Shown here: positions 1 to 8,708 of the stretch, piece after piece
How the letters are laid out: each line of letters opens with the position of its first letter
How positions within the stretch are numbered: the first letter of the stretch is position 1
Assembly: GCF_001767255.1 (NCBI RefSeq)
Contig: NZ_CP017639.1
Coordinates: 1-64,000, forward strand
From: Corynebacterium sp. NML98-0116
Lineage (GTDB): Bacteria; Actinomycetota; Actinomycetes; Mycobacteriales; Mycobacteriaceae
Direction of reading: 5' to 3'
Length of the DNA stretch: 64,000 nucleotides
The notes under the pieces: model-generated
Told to the model about the DNA's origin: nothing
The model's input: only the letters and a program-made list of their open reading frames with translations
Databases searched by the model: none
Program-made: the position numbers and the translations under genes

Positions 1-1
1 G

Positions 2-133
2 CAGTGGGTGTGTGAGCCTGGCCGGGTGGGGTATCGCGATGATGCTGCCGAGATTGAGTTGGATGGGTGGGGTGTGGATTCGTTTGCGGATGAAGCCGCA
101 CCGACGTGGGATTGGGACACACCCAAGGTTTAA
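2..133 (+). CDS. C-terminal fragment of an unidentified protein (partial)
   Basis: An open frame enters from the left edge and reads 43 codons to a TAA at 131-133. The visible residues are acidic and Trp-rich and end in TWDWDTPKV. No domain can be named from so short a tail. It converges on the next gene, with the stop codons overlapping by a few bases, which is typical of a real gene end. The start lies outside the window. Frame openness and the tidy convergent junction are the only support. Confidence 0.5.
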   Translation, partial: QWVCEPGRVGYRDDAAEIELDGWGVDSFADEAAPTWDWDTPKV

Positions 134-438
134 GCATGCCCCAGCAGACTACAAGCCTCAGCCCACAGCGCCTCGAACTCCTCTACCGCAATGGCTGTCG
201 CAGAAATGCCCTCGAACTGTGCGTACAGGTCTGGGTGTGGAACGATAGACATCGGCTCATTCGCCTGACCAACCACTTTGCCGTCGGCATAAATGCCAGT
301 AATGGTCTCGCTCGGATCCAGCTCGATCATCCTGACCATCGTGCATTCACGAGGGTTCAACTCCTCAAGTTCTGCGATGTTGAGAAGCTCTCCCCCAAGA
401 TCTGGAGCGCTGTAATGAATCCGGACGTAATGTTTCAC
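130..438 (-). CDS. Small hypothetical protein, DUF6881-like
   Basis: A 102-residue soluble protein without signal or membrane segment. The beginning (MKHYVRIHYSAPDLGGELLN) followed by acidic and hydrophobic strands resembles the small DUF6881 group, whose function is unknown. That assignment is from memory of the pattern and is weak. The start codon is GTG and lies inside a parS site that also covers the stop codon of the upstream transporter gene, so the two genes are only 6 bp apart and probably co-transcribed. No ordinary ribosome binding site is visible because the parS palindrome occupies that position, so the true start could be further downstream. Confidence 0.6.
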   Translation of the reverse strand: MKHYVRIHYSAPDLGGELLNIAELEELNPRECTMVRMIELDPSETITGIYADGKVVGQANEPMSIVPHPDLYAQFEGISATAIAVEEFEALWAEACSLLGHA

Positions 439-446
439 GTGAAACT
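431..446. promoter_or_regulatory. parS: parS site 1 (ParB binding site)
   Basis: TGTTTCACGTGAAACT matches the near-universal bacterial parS palindrome TGTTTCACGTGAAACA in 15 of 16 positions. It spans the stop codon of the BASS transporter gene and the GTG start of the small gene to its left. parS nucleates ParB spreading and recruits SMC for chromosome segregation, and in Corynebacterium such sites cluster near oriC. Two further copies occur in this window. Confidence 0.85.
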
Positions 447-1425
447 ATTCCTTCGAAGCTGTGGTTTGGGCAAGGCGCGAGACGTACGCGGAGCACGTCA
501 TCAACTGAATCAGATGGTAGATCATCAACGGCACGATCAGCACACCGAGCTGCGAGCCACCAAAAATAACCGACGCCATCGGCAGCCCCGCCGCCAAAGA
601 CTTCTGCGTCCCGCACATCTGGATGGCTACCGTGTCCGCCCTCGAGAACCTCAAGGCCTCCGGGACAACCCGCGTCACCCACAGCATGACGCAAACCAGA
701 ACCAGAGCGAACGCAGAGAGGAAGACCAACTCGAGCGCAGAAACATTCGACCACACGCCAGAAACAACACCGGCTGAGAATGCCGAGTACACGACCATCC
801 AAATGGACCCGCGGTCAACAAGCTTGGTAGCTTTCCGCGCAGCGAAGCCAGCAACACCAGGCACCACTGCCCGAGCGACCTGACCCAGCACGAAAGGAAG
901 GAGCAACTGTAATGCAACATTCCGGAACACAGATGCATCAATATGAATGCCACTGTCGGCACCCATCAGGACCATAACGAGGGCGGGCGTCGCTACGACA
1001 CCAACTATCGACGACAGGCTCGCCGCCACCACCGCCCCCGGCACATTGCCGCGCGCGATGCCCGTCAGTGCAACTGAGGACTGGACGGTCGACGGCACCA
1101 GGCAAAGGTAGAGGATCCCCTGGTACACCGGGTCGGAAATGAAAGCGGTTATGGGGCGCATGGCCAGGCCGATCAAAGGATATGCGATGAACGTGAAGGC
1201 AAGGATGATTGAATGCAGGCGCCAGTTCGTCAAACCTTGCAGCGCCTCGCGGGTGGAAAGACGTGCACCATAGAGGAAAAACAGCAAACCGATTGCAAGT
1301 TTGACAGCAATGGAAAAGCCCTCGGCAAAGGAGCCTCGGGCGGGCGTAATGAACGCGAGTACCGCGGCGAGGATGATGCCGAGGAGCAAGGGGTCAGTAC
1401 GGCGAAGAAAACCTGGCATGCACAC
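445..1425 (-). CDS. Bile acid:sodium symporter (BASS/SBF) family transporter
   Basis: A 326-residue polytopic membrane protein with about nine to ten hydrophobic segments. The pattern fits the SBF-like (YfeH-type) branch of the BASS family: an N-terminal helix pair ending in LFFLYGARLS, the LVPSTVQSSVALTGIARGN segment, and late helices with GTQKSLAAGLP. BASS members couple sodium entry to uptake of organic anions; the substrate here cannot be told. It reads in the same direction as the trp operon and begins 47 bp after the Rieske gene, so read-through is possible. Start is ambiguous among MCM codons within two residues. Confidence 0.85.
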   Translation of the reverse strand: MCMPGFLRRTDPLLLGIILAAVLAFITPARGSFAEGFSIAVKLAIGLLFFLYGARLSTREALQGLTNWRLHSIILAFTFIAYPLIGLAMRPITAFISDPVYQGILYLCLVPSTVQSSVALTGIARGNVPGAVVAASLSSIVGVVATPALVMVLMGADSGIHIDASVFRNVALQLLLPFVLGQVARAVVPGVAGFAARKATKLVDRGSIWMVVYSAFSAGVVSGVWSNVSALELVFLSAFALVLVCVMLWVTRVVPEALRFSRADTVAIQMCGTQKSLAAGLPMASVIFGGSQLGVLIVPLMIYHLIQLMTCSAYVSRLAQTTASKE

Positions 1426-1472
1426 ATGATAGCCACGCAGACCACGCCAGGCAGGCCGAGAAAGCAGCAGTT

Positions 1473-1838
1473 TTACATCGACGCGTTCAGCGTCTCACCC
1501 TGTTCTGTCAGCTGCGCTGGGGTCAGTGGATTCTGCGTTGGGCCGGAGACTGCGGAGCCGTCGATAATGCTGAAGACGGAGCCGTGGCCGGTGCAGCGAA
1601 CAGTGTCCCCATCGACCTTGGTGATCTTCTGGCCCTGGTGGGGGCAGGTTTGGGAGTAGGCGACGTACTCACCGGCGGTCGGTTGGGCGATGATGAAGCC
1701 GTCGACGATGACGGCGCTGCCGACGGGTACTTGGGTTTTGGCTACCTCGGCGGTTGGTTCCGATCCGCAGGCGGCGAGGAACGCGCCGGCGAAGGTGGTG
1801 GCGGTGCCGAGGAGGAACATGCGTCGTGAACAAGTCAT
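1473..1838 (-). CDS. Rieske [2Fe-2S] lipoprotein
   Basis: 121 residues. The N-terminus SRRMFLLG followed by a hydrophobic stretch and LAAC (Cys24) looks like a twin-arginine plus lipobox signal, so an exported, membrane-anchored protein carrying a cofactor. The Rieske ligands are present: Cys65-Pro-His67 and Cys82-Thr-Gly-His85, in the usual CxH and CxxH pattern. It is therefore a small electron-transfer protein, or a free-standing Rieske domain, outside the cytoplasmic membrane. Its ATG overlaps the trpA stop (ATGA at 1835-1838), so it is translationally coupled to the trp operon although no role in tryptophan synthesis is known for such a protein. Confidence 0.88.
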   Translation of the reverse strand: MTCSRRMFLLGTATTFAGAFLAACGSEPTAEVAKTQVPVGSAVIVDGFIIAQPTAGEYVAYSQTCPHQGQKITKVDGDTVRCTGHGSVFSIIDGSAVSGPTQNPLTPAQLTEQGETLNASM

Positions 1839-2692
1839 GACCTGATAGTAGCCTGTTTCATTGCCGCGACGTAGGAGGACAGTTCGGCGGTCAGCGCGTC
1901 GATGTCCGTGATGTGCGCGGGATTCGGGTGCGTGTGTTCGGTGTATTTAGCCACGATGTTCGCAATCGCGGAGCCGGTGATGGCGCCTGCTGCCCCGGCT
2001 GCGATTGCGTCCGCGACGTGCTGCGGTGTGGAGATCCCGAACCCGAGCAGCACCGGGGCGCCGCCGTATGCTTGCACGTTGTCCACTACCTCGCGAAGGC
2101 CGTCGACGGAGGCTTCCTTGTCGGCGCCGGTCACGCCGTCGCGGGAGATGGCGTAGATGTACCCGCGGGACTGGGCGGCGACGCCCTCCAAAGTCTGCGG
2201 GCTGGCTTTGGCAGGGGCGATGTAGATCGGGTCGACACCCGCGGCAAGAGCAGCTTCGCTGAACGGCGCCGATTCGCGCACAGGAACGTCCGGGAGTAGC
2301 ACGCTGTCCGCGCCGGCCTCTCGGAACGCCTCGTAGAACGAGGAAAGACCGCGCACGTAGGCGACGTTGGCGTAGATCAGCATGCCGATCGGCAGCTCGG
2401 GGTATCGCTCGCGGATCGTCCGAACTTGTGCCAGTGCCTTTTCGACGGTCGCTCCGCCATCGAGTGCCCGCACGTGTGCCGCCTGGATGGCGGGGCCGTC
2501 GGCGACGGGGTCGGAGAACGGGACGCCGAGTTCGAGGGCGTCGGCTCCGGCGGTGACGGCGGCGTCGATGATTTGGAGGGCGTCGTCGGGGTTGGGGTCG
2601 GAAAGCATGATGAATGGGACGAAGGCCCCCTCTCCCCTCTCCTGTAGGGAGGCGAAGAGTCTTTCGTAACGTGACGTTGCAGGGGTGGACAT
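1835..2692 (-). CDS. trpA: Tryptophan synthase alpha subunit
   Basis: 285 residues, a TIM barrel that cleaves indole-3-glycerol phosphate to indole and glyceraldehyde 3-phosphate and passes indole to TrpB. The two catalytic acids sit in ALELGVPFSDPVADGP (Glu in the first part, Asp in PFSDP), and the phosphate-binding loops GFGIS and GAITGSA are present. The ATG at 2692 is chosen because it lies one base after the trpB stop; the open frame continues upstream into trpB but that part is not TrpA-like. It is the last trp enzyme gene and overlaps the Rieske gene by 4 bp. Confidence 0.97.
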   Translation of the reverse strand: MSTPATSRYERLFASLQERGEGAFVPFIMLSDPNPDDALQIIDAAVTAGADALELGVPFSDPVADGPAIQAAHVRALDGGATVEKALAQVRTIRERYPELPIGMLIYANVAYVRGLSSFYEAFREAGADSVLLPDVPVRESAPFSEAALAAGVDPIYIAPAKASPQTLEGVAAQSRGYIYAISRDGVTGADKEASVDGLREVVDNVQAYGGAPVLLGFGISTPQHVADAIAAGAAGAITGSAIANIVAKYTEHTHPNPAHITDIDALTAELSSYVAAMKQATIRS

Positions 2693-2693
2693 G

Positions 2694-3944
2694 TTAGTTG
2701 GTCTCCTTTCGCACATTTTCAACCCATTCCGGGTGTTCGGCGAGTGTTCTACGGACGTGAGCGACATCTTTGTCGCCGCGGCCCGAAAGGGAAACGAGGA
2801 TTGTGAGGGGCTCCGCGTCAGCCGGGTGGGACGCCGCGCGTTGCAGCGCGTACGCCAACGCATGCGAGGACTCGAGCGCCGGGATGATGCCCTCGTGCCG
2901 TGACAGCAACTGGAACGCACGCAGGGCGGATTCGTCGGTGACGGGAACGTACTTCGCTCGGCCCGTCTTGGCAAGGTGTGCGTGCTCGGGTCCGACCGCG
3001 GGGTAGTCCAGGCCGGCGGATATTGAGTAAGACTCAGCGACCTGGCCGTCGCTGTCGCGTATCAGGTAGGAGCGCGTCCCGTGCAGGATGCCGACGGTCC
3101 CGGCAGCAATGGCAGCGCCATGCTTGCCGACGCCCACGCCCTCTCCCCCGGGTTCGACGCCGACGAGTTCGACGCCCTCCTCGTCGATAAACTCGGCGAA
3201 CATCCCGATGGCGTTGGAGCCGCCACCGACGCAGGCGCAGACGACGTCCGGCAGTCCGTCGGTACGCTCAAGCATCTGGGCTTTCGCCTCGGCGGAGATC
3301 ACGCGGTGGAACTCCTTGACGATCTTGGGGAACGGGTGCGGCCCCGCCGCGGTGCCGAGCAGGTAGTGGGACTCGTGGAAGGTGGCGGTCCAGTCGCGTA
3401 GTGCTTCGTTGACGGCGTCTTTCAGGGTGCCGGCGCCGGAGTCGACGCCCACTACCTCAGCACCCATCAGCCGCATGCGGTAAACGTTTGGCTCCTGCCG
3501 CGCCATGTCGGTCTTGCCCATGTAAATGACGCAATCCAAACCCAGCAAAGCGCAGGCGAGCGAGGTCGCGGTGCCGTGCTGGCCGGCGCCGGTCTCGGCA
3601 ATGATCCGCGTCTTCCCCATCTTCTTCGCTAGCAGCGCCTGTCCGATCACCAGGTTCGTCTTGTGTGCGCCGCCGTGCACGAGGTCCTCGCGCTTGAGGA
3701 AGATGCGCGCGTTCGCGCCGTTGAGGGGAAGGTTGCGGCATTCGGTGAGCGGGGTTGGGCGTCCGAGGTAGTCGCGAAGGAGGGCGCGGTATTCGGCCAT
3801 GAAGGTTTCGTCGGCGAGGGCGTCGACAAACGCTCGCTCGAGCTGGTCAAGCGCCGTCAGGAGCGATTCGGGGACGAATTGCCCGCCGAATTCGCCGTAG
3901 TATGCGGGCAGGATGGTGCTGCCGCCGTGGGTGTAATCAGTCAT
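2694..3944 (-). CDS. trpB: Tryptophan synthase beta subunit
   Basis: 416 residues, the PLP enzyme that condenses indole with serine. The PLP lysine is in GGAHKTN, the phosphate-binding glycine loop is GGGSNAIG, and the N-terminal [11 protein letters not shown] is characteristic. It overlaps the end of trpCF by 8 bp and is followed by trpA after one base, so translation is tightly coupled, as expected for subunits of an alpha2beta2 complex. Confidence 0.98.
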   Translation of the reverse strand: MTDYTHGGSTILPAYYGEFGGQFVPESLLTALDQLERAFVDALADETFMAEYRALLRDYLGRPTPLTECRNLPLNGANARIFLKREDLVHGGAHKTNLVIGQALLAKKMGKTRIIAETGAGQHGTATSLACALLGLDCVIYMGKTDMARQEPNVYRMRLMGAEVVGVDSGAGTLKDAVNEALRDWTATFHESHYLLGTAAGPHPFPKIVKEFHRVISAEAKAQMLERTDGLPDVVCACVGGGSNAIGMFAEFIDEEGVELVGVEPGGEGVGVGKHGAAIAAGTVGILHGTRSYLIRDSDGQVAESYSISAGLDYPAVGPEHAHLAKTGRAKYVPVTDESALRAFQLLSRHEGIIPALESSHALAYALQRAASHPADAEPLTILVSLSGRGDKDVAHVRRTLAEHPEWVENVRKETN

Positions 3945-5358
3945 TTTCTGTCCTTGGGTAGTGGTAGTTGCCGATGATCTCGAAGGCCCGCCGCAGCGCG
4001 CCCGCGTCCTTACGCCCGGCCTGAGCAGGGTATTCGACGCCCGAGTTGAGGTCTACGCCGGAGCAGCCGACGGCGAGCGCGTCCGCAAGGTTGTCGGGGT
4101 GCAGCCCGCCGGCGAGGAGCGAGTCGCCGCGCACCTCGTCCGGGATGTCGGCCCAGCGGAAGGTCTCGCCGGAGCCGCCGTCGCGCGCGTCGAGCACCAG
4201 CTTGTCGACGCCCCCTCTGATCCCCAGCGCAACCTCCACGCCGGATGACTCACTCATGGAGACCGCCCTCCAGAGCTCGACGCCCTCCCCTATCTCCGCG
4301 CGCACCCGGTCCACCAGCGAGCGCTCGGCCTCGAGCGATCCCTGGTACGGAGCGTGCACCTGCACCGCGTGAATGCCCGGCTGGATCAGTTCGCCGTACC
4401 CGGACGTCCGGCGCGAGACCGCAACGTACCGCAGGCCCGGCTCATGCGCGATGATGTCCGCCGATGTTTCACGTGAAACATTGCGTGGACTCGTCTCCTC
4501 GAAGATGAGCCCGCCGTAGACCGCGCCCGCCGCCTTGGCGGCCTGGGCGGCGCTCCACGACGTCAGCCCGCACACCTTGTTTGGCCCGTACACCAGTTTC
4601 CGGGCGGCCAGGTCGATGTCCGGCTGGCCGGTCAGCTGCGACCCGACCAGGAACCCGTCCGAGTGCCCGCCGAGCTGACGCACAGTCTCCACGGACCGGA
4701 TGCCGGACTCCGACACCACCGCCGCTTCGGCAGGAGCGAGTCGCGCCAACCGGGCGGAGCGCGTTAGGTCAATCGACAGGTCGTGGAGGTTCCGGTGGTT
4801 CACGCCGAAGATCCGCGCGCCGAGCCGGCGAGCCCGCACGGCCTCCTCCTCGCTAATCACTTCGGTGAGCACATCCATCCCCAGCGACTCGGCGAGGCCG
4901 GAGAGGTGGGCGTAGCTGGCGTCGTCAAGAATCGAGAGCATGAGCAGGATAGCGTCGGCGCCGAAGTAGCGCGCGGCGTAGACTTGGACCTCGTCGATGA
5001 TGAAGTCCTTGCAGAGTACGGGCAGGTGCGTGCTTGAGGCGACCGTGGCCAGGTGGTCGTAGTCGCCGCCGAAGCGGGAGGGCTCGCACAGCACGGAGAT
5101 GCCGGCGGCGTAGCGCGAGTACACCGAGGCGATTTGGCCGGGCTTGTAGTCGGCGCGGATCAGGCCGAGGGACGGCGAGGAGGACTTGCACTCCATGATG
5201 AAGCTGGTGCCCTCGCGCTTCAGGTTGCCGTAGAGCGAGCGCTCCGAGCGCGGCAGCGCAGCGACATCCACGTGGGCAAGACGCTCGCGGATCGCTGCCA
5301 AATCGCCGCGTCGGCTTGCCACGATCTCCTCGAGCACGGTGGGTAATTGCTTAGGCAC
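3937..5358 (-). CDS. trpCF: Fused indole-3-glycerol phosphate synthase / phosphoribosylanthranilate isomerase
   Basis: 473 residues, nearly the same length as the C. glutamicum enzyme. The N-terminal half is TrpC ([10 protein letters not shown] with the catalytic Lys, then SGIRS), and the C-terminal half from KVCGLTS is TrpF (Cys general base, then [11 protein letters not shown]). The fusion does two successive steps from phosphoribosylanthranilate to indoleglycerol phosphate. The start is taken as GTG at 5358, which overlaps the trpD stop by 8 bp; no ATG fits. A perfect parS site (4465-4480) lies in the TrpF coding part, encoding the stretch NVSRET. Confidence 0.96.
   Translation of the reverse strand: MPKQLPTVLEEIVASRRGDLAAIRERLAHVDVAALPRSERSLYGNLKREGTSFIMECKSSSPSLGLIRADYKPGQIASVYSRYAAGISVLCEPSRFGGDYDHLATVASSTHLPVLCKDFIIDEVQVYAARYFGADAILLMLSILDDASYAHLSGLAESLGMDVLTEVISEEEAVRARRLGARIFGVNHRNLHDLSIDLTRSARLARLAPAEAAVVSESGIRSVETVRQLGGHSDGFLVGSQLTGQPDIDLAARKLVYGPNKVCGLTSWSAAQAAKAAGAVYGGLIFEETSPRNVSRETSADIIAHEPGLRYVAVSRRTSGYGELIQPGIHAVQVHAPYQGSLEAERSLVDRVRAEIGEGVELWRAVSMSESSGVEVALGIRGGVDKLVLDARDGGSGETFRWADIPDEVRGDSLLAGGLHPDNLADALAVGCSGVDLNSGVEYPAQAGRKDAGALRRAFEIIGNYHYPRTEND
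4465..4480. promoter_or_regulatory. parS: parS site 2 (perfect), inside trpCF
   Basis: TGTTTCACGTGAAACA, 16 of 16 positions of the parS consensus, within the coding part of trpCF. Intragenic parS sites are common in bacteria (several of the B. subtilis sites are intragenic). Here the palindrome forces the residues NVSRET at the start of the TrpF half. Confidence 0.92.
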
Positions 5359-6379
5359 TGTAATCAGCCTCTTCGTGTTGCTGCAACCATGCTTGCACGG
5401 TGCCGTCGGCAAGCAGGTTGAGGGCGTGGGTGACGCCGTCGGCGATGGTCGGCGCTGTGCCGTTGAGGTAGAACATGGCACCCGCACCGGCGGCGACGGC
5501 CGAGCGGTGCGCCGCCGGGCCCTCCCCCGCGAAGGTTGCACGGATGGCGGCGGCATTCTCCACGCCGTCGCCGCCGCGCAGGTCCTCGAGCGAGCAGCGC
5601 TGAAGGCCGAGCTCCTCCGGCGTAAGCACGTACTCAGTGATGGAACCGTCGCGGCCCAGCTCCCAGACCTGCGACTCGCCGTGCACCGCCAGCTCGTCGG
5701 TGCCCGCGCCGTGGACGACGAGCGCGCGCCCCCGCCCGAGCTCGCGCATCGTCTCAGCGATGACGCGTCCCTGCGCCGGGTTGGCGATGCCCATGATCTG
5801 GTACTCCGGCCGCGCCGGTGAGAGCAGCGGCCCCATCGTGTTAAACAGCGTGGACACGCCCAGCGCCTTGCGCACCGGCTGCACGTGCGCGATGGCCGGG
5901 TTGTACGCCGGCGCGAAGAGGAAGGTGAAGTTGGAGGACTCGAACTGTCGCACCGCGCGCGAAGGGTCGAGGTCGAGTGGGATGTTCAGGGCCTCGAGGA
6001 CGTCGGCGGAGCCGGACTTGGAGGACACGGACCGGTTGCCGCACTTGATCATGGGCACTCCGCCAGAGGCGGCGACCAGTGACGCCGCGGTGGTGATGTT
6101 GATGGTATTCGCGCCGTCGCCGCCGGTGCCGGCGGTGTCCATCAGCCCCTCCCCCGTCACCGGGAACGGTCGGCCTGCGGCGAGGAACGCGCGAGCCGCG
6201 CCGGCGATGTCGGCGAAGGTTTCGCCGCGTGTGCGGATCGTGGCCAGGAGTGCTGCGATGTGGACGTCGTCGTAGTCGCCGACGGTGAGCGGGGTGAATG
6301 CCTCGATGGCTTCCTCGAGTGTCGGCTCCCGGTTGTCCAGGAAGCGCTTGAGGATGGTGAGGGATCGTTCGGTTGCCAT
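5351..6379 (-). CDS. trpD: Anthranilate phosphoribosyltransferase
   Basis: 342 residues. Transfers phosphoribose from PRPP to anthranilate. The PRPP motif DTAGTGGDGANTINITT and the anthranilate-site stretch KCGNRSVSSKSGSADVLEAL are intact. The ATG at 6379 is two bases after the trpG stop; the open frame extends further but covers trpG and is not TrpD-like. Its stop overlaps the trpCF GTG. Confidence 0.97.
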   Translation of the reverse strand: MATERSLTILKRFLDNREPTLEEAIEAFTPLTVGDYDDVHIAALLATIRTRGETFADIAGAARAFLAAGRPFPVTGEGLMDTAGTGGDGANTINITTAASLVAASGGVPMIKCGNRSVSSKSGSADVLEALNIPLDLDPSRAVRQFESSNFTFLFAPAYNPAIAHVQPVRKALGVSTLFNTMGPLLSPARPEYQIMGIANPAQGRVIAETMRELGRGRALVVHGAGTDELAVHGESQVWELGRDGSITEYVLTPEELGLQRCSLEDLRGGDGVENAAAIRATFAGEGPAAHRSAVAAGAGAMFYLNGTAPTIADGVTHALNLLADGTVQAWLQQHEEADYSA

Positions 6380-6381
6380 GG

Positions 6382-6963
6382 TTAGTTTCCTTTCTTCAGC
6401 TTGTCGACGCACCGGCGCAGCATCGTTGGGCCTGCGGGTGTGAGGATCGATTCGGGGTGGAACTGCAGCCCGATGGACATGCCGTCGTCGGTTGCGCCGG
6501 CCATGACGATGTCCCCGGTGCGTGCCAAAGCGTGCATCCCTGCAGGCATTTCCGTAGCCCCGAGCGAGTGGTAACGTGCTACGGGCACGTCGCGCCTGAG
6601 CTGGCTGGTCATGCCGTCGAAGAGCCCGCACGCAAGCCCTTCCGAGGTCAGCCTCATGGTGTCCGAGACTCCGTGGACGGGCCCGCAGGGCTGGACGGTG
6701 CCGCCGAAGTGTTTCACAAGGGCCTGGTAGCCGAGGCAGATGCCGAGCATCGGCACGCTGCCCTGTGCCCGGCGGATCAGTTCGGGCATGCAGCCGGCGT
6801 CGCCGGGGTACCCGGGCCCGGGTGAAAGCACGATCAGTGAAGGATCCAGCGCCAGTATTGAGTTAACATCAACAGTGTTACGAAACACTACTGACTCATA
6901 CTCAGCAAGCGCGTCCACCAAATTGTAAACGAACGAGTCCTGGTTATCCAGCAGCACAATCAT
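6382..6963 (-). CDS. trpG: Anthranilate synthase, glutamine amidotransferase component
   Basis: 193 residues, a class I glutamine amidotransferase that supplies ammonia to TrpE. The catalytic Cys is in GICLGYQ and the His-Glu pair in QFHPES; the oxyanion loop is SPGPGYPGDAG. It is a stand-alone domain, not fused to TrpD. It starts in an ATGA overlap with the trpE stop (6960-6963). Confidence 0.97.
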   Translation of the reverse strand: MIVLLDNQDSFVYNLVDALAEYESVVFRNTVDVNSILALDPSLIVLSPGPGYPGDAGCMPELIRRAQGSVPMLGICLGYQALVKHFGGTVQPCGPVHGVSDTMRLTSEGLACGLFDGMTSQLRRDVPVARYHSLGATEMPAGMHALARTGDIVMAGATDDGMSIGLQFHPESILTPAGPTMLRRCVDKLKKGN

Positions 6964-8459
6964 TTGATGACCTCCAGTTCTGCGCCAGCGGCCAGCGCGA
7001 TCGCGTTGAGTACCGCGTACGCCTTGTGCAGCGTCTCGTCGGCTTCGGACTGCGGGTTGGAGTCGCGCACGACTCCAGCGCCTGCCTGCACGATCGCCTT
7101 CCCGCCGGTGACGTACGCAGAACGGATCACGATGCAGGTGTCAAAGTCGCCGTTGCTGTCCAGGTAGCCGACTGCTCCGCCGTAAGACCCGCGCCGCGCG
7201 CCCTCGAGCGAGCGGATGAGCGAGGTCGCGCGCAGCTTCGGCGCCCCGGTGAGCGTGCCCATGTTCATGCACGCCCGGTACGCGTCGAGCGCGTCGAGGT
7301 CCCCAGCCAGCCGCGCGGTGACCCGGGACACGAGGTGCATGACGCGCGAATACCGGTCTACCTGCAGCAACTCGGCAACTCGCCGCGTGCCGGGCTCCGC
7401 AACGCGGGCGACGTCGTTGCGCGCGAGGTCCACGAGCATGGTGTGCTCGGCGACTTCTTTGGCGTCGGTGCGCAGCTGCAGCTCCATCCGCGTGTCCAGC
7501 TCGTGGTCGACCGTCCCGTCCTCGGCGAGCCCGCGCGGCCGCGTCCCCGCGATCGGGTACAGCTGCACCTCGCGGTCGGCGTTGGTGTACTTCAGGTTGG
7601 ACTCGGGCGAGGCGCCGAACAGCTCGAAAGAGTCACCATGCTTATCGACGCCCCTTTGGTAAAACATGTACGGCGAAGGATTAGTCGCGCGCAGTTGGAG
7701 GTACGCGGCGAACGCGTCCGGGCAGTCGGCGATGAAGCTGCGGGCGGGCACGACTTGGTAGATGTCCCCGTTGTAGATGTGCTCCTTGAGGCGTTCGACG
7801 TCGGCGCAGAACTGCGCGTCGGGGATGTCGGCGCGAGCAACCAGGGTGCCGCCGGGCCCCGCCGAGGAACGTAATGGCGGTGGCGAAGCGGCGTCGATAC
7901 GCTCGGCGAGCGCGTCAATCCCAACTCCGCTGAGCGTCGCGGTCTGTGCCTGGTGGTCGATGCGCAGCAGCACTTCGGCGAGGACGAACTGGTAGTCGGG
8001 GTAGGTGTTGGCGCCGTCGGCCACGGCCGGAAGCGCCTCGAAGGTTTCGAGGTAGTCGTAGGCGAAGCCGCCGGCGAGGAACCCGAAGCGGCTGAGCGCG
8101 CGCAGTACCTCGACGGTGGAGGTAGCGGTGAGGCGCTCGCGCTCGTCCGCAACAACAGCAGCGGCAACAGGCGGAAACGCGTAGACGTTCTCGCCGACGT
8201 GGTACTCCCCCAGCTGCTCCCGCAGTTGATCGGCCACCGTGCGCCCGAAGGCGGTCAGCGGCTCGACGTGTACGCGGCTGCCTGAGCAGGTCGCGCGGAC
8301 CGCAGCGCGCAGCACCGCGACGGACTGGATGCCGGAGCGGGTGGTGATGTCGGCGGATTCAAGCAGTACCGTGTCCCGGGTCGTGGTGCCGCCGAGGTGC
8401 GCGAAGAGGCTGGCGGCGTCCGCGTGGTACTTCACGCGGCGGGTGGTGTGTGTGCTCAT
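6960..8459 (-). CDS. trpE: Anthranilate synthase component I
   Basis: 499 residues, chorismate-utilising enzyme that makes anthranilate. The C-terminal catalytic block shows FELFGASPES, PIAGTRPRG, RNDVARVAEPGTRRV and GTLTGAPK. Near the N-terminus LLESADITT is the tryptophan feedback-binding motif of TrpE, so end-product inhibition is expected. The ATG at 8459 is preceded by a 170-bp leader with the peptide trpL and an attenuator. It is the first enzyme gene of the operon. Confidence 0.97.
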   Translation of the reverse strand: MSTHTTRRVKYHADAASLFAHLGGTTTRDTVLLESADITTRSGIQSVAVLRAAVRATCSGSRVHVEPLTAFGRTVADQLREQLGEYHVGENVYAFPPVAAAVVADERERLTATSTVEVLRALSRFGFLAGGFAYDYLETFEALPAVADGANTYPDYQFVLAEVLLRIDHQAQTATLSGVGIDALAERIDAASPPPLRSSAGPGGTLVARADIPDAQFCADVERLKEHIYNGDIYQVVPARSFIADCPDAFAAYLQLRATNPSPYMFYQRGVDKHGDSFELFGASPESNLKYTNADREVQLYPIAGTRPRGLAEDGTVDHELDTRMELQLRTDAKEVAEHTMLVDLARNDVARVAEPGTRRVAELLQVDRYSRVMHLVSRVTARLAGDLDALDAYRACMNMGTLTGAPKLRATSLIRSLEGARRGSYGGAVGYLDSNGDFDTCIVIRSAYVTGGKAIVQAGAGVVRDSNPQSEADETLHKAYAVLNAIALAAGAELEVIK

Positions 8460-8500
8460 GGTCGTCCTTCGTGTGTTGGTACACCGAGGGCGTGTGAGCC

Positions 8501-8547
8501 AAAGCAAACGGCCCGCGGTGCTTGTGGTTACAAGCCGGCGGGCCGTT
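8501..8547 (-). terminator. trp attenuator terminator
   Basis: On the minus strand AACGGCCCGC (8547-8538) pairs with GCGGGCCGTT (8516-8507), a 10-bp GC-rich stem, followed by TTGCTTT. A shorter inner pairing CTTG/CAAG also exists in the loop. It lies between the leader peptide trpL and trpE, exactly where a tryptophan-responsive attenuator is expected: stalling on the Trp codons should favour an alternative fold and read-through. Confidence 0.85.
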
Positions 8548-8566
8548 GTTGGGACTCTAGAACGTA

Positions 8567-8629
8567 CTAGAAGAGGCGGCTCGCCGTGTTCGGGAGCCAC
8601 CACCAGTTCTTCTGAGTCGTGAAAGTCAT
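8567..8629 (-). CDS. trpL: trp operon leader peptide
   Basis: A 20-residue ORF, MTFTTQKNWWWLPNTASRLF, with three consecutive Trp codons, ending about 20 bp before the attenuator stem. This is the classic ribosome-stalling leader of trp attenuation. No Shine-Dalgarno sequence precedes the ATG; a weak -10 like TACCTT ends seven bases upstream (8642-8637), so the transcript may be leaderless, beginning at the ATG. The peptide itself has no expected function after release. Confidence 0.9.
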   Translation of the reverse strand: MTFTTQKNWWWLPNTASRLF

Positions 8630-8656
8630 AGGTGTAAAGGTAGCGGAGAGAGCGAA

Positions 8657-8694
8657 CGCTGTACGCGGAACCACCAAACTCCCTGCGTACAGCG
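8657..8694. promoter_or_regulatory. Perfect 10-bp inverted repeat in front of the trp leader
   Basis: CGCTGTACGC (8657-8666) and GCGTACAGCG (8685-8694) are exact inverted repeats separated by 18 bp. They lie between the SdpI-family gene and trpL, in the trp promoter region. The stem is not followed by a U-tract on either strand, which argues against a simple terminator. It may be an operator for a trp repressor or part of an RNA structure. Function is inferred only from position. Confidence 0.45.
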
Positions 8695-8708
8695 TGAATA
8701 TAAAACGG

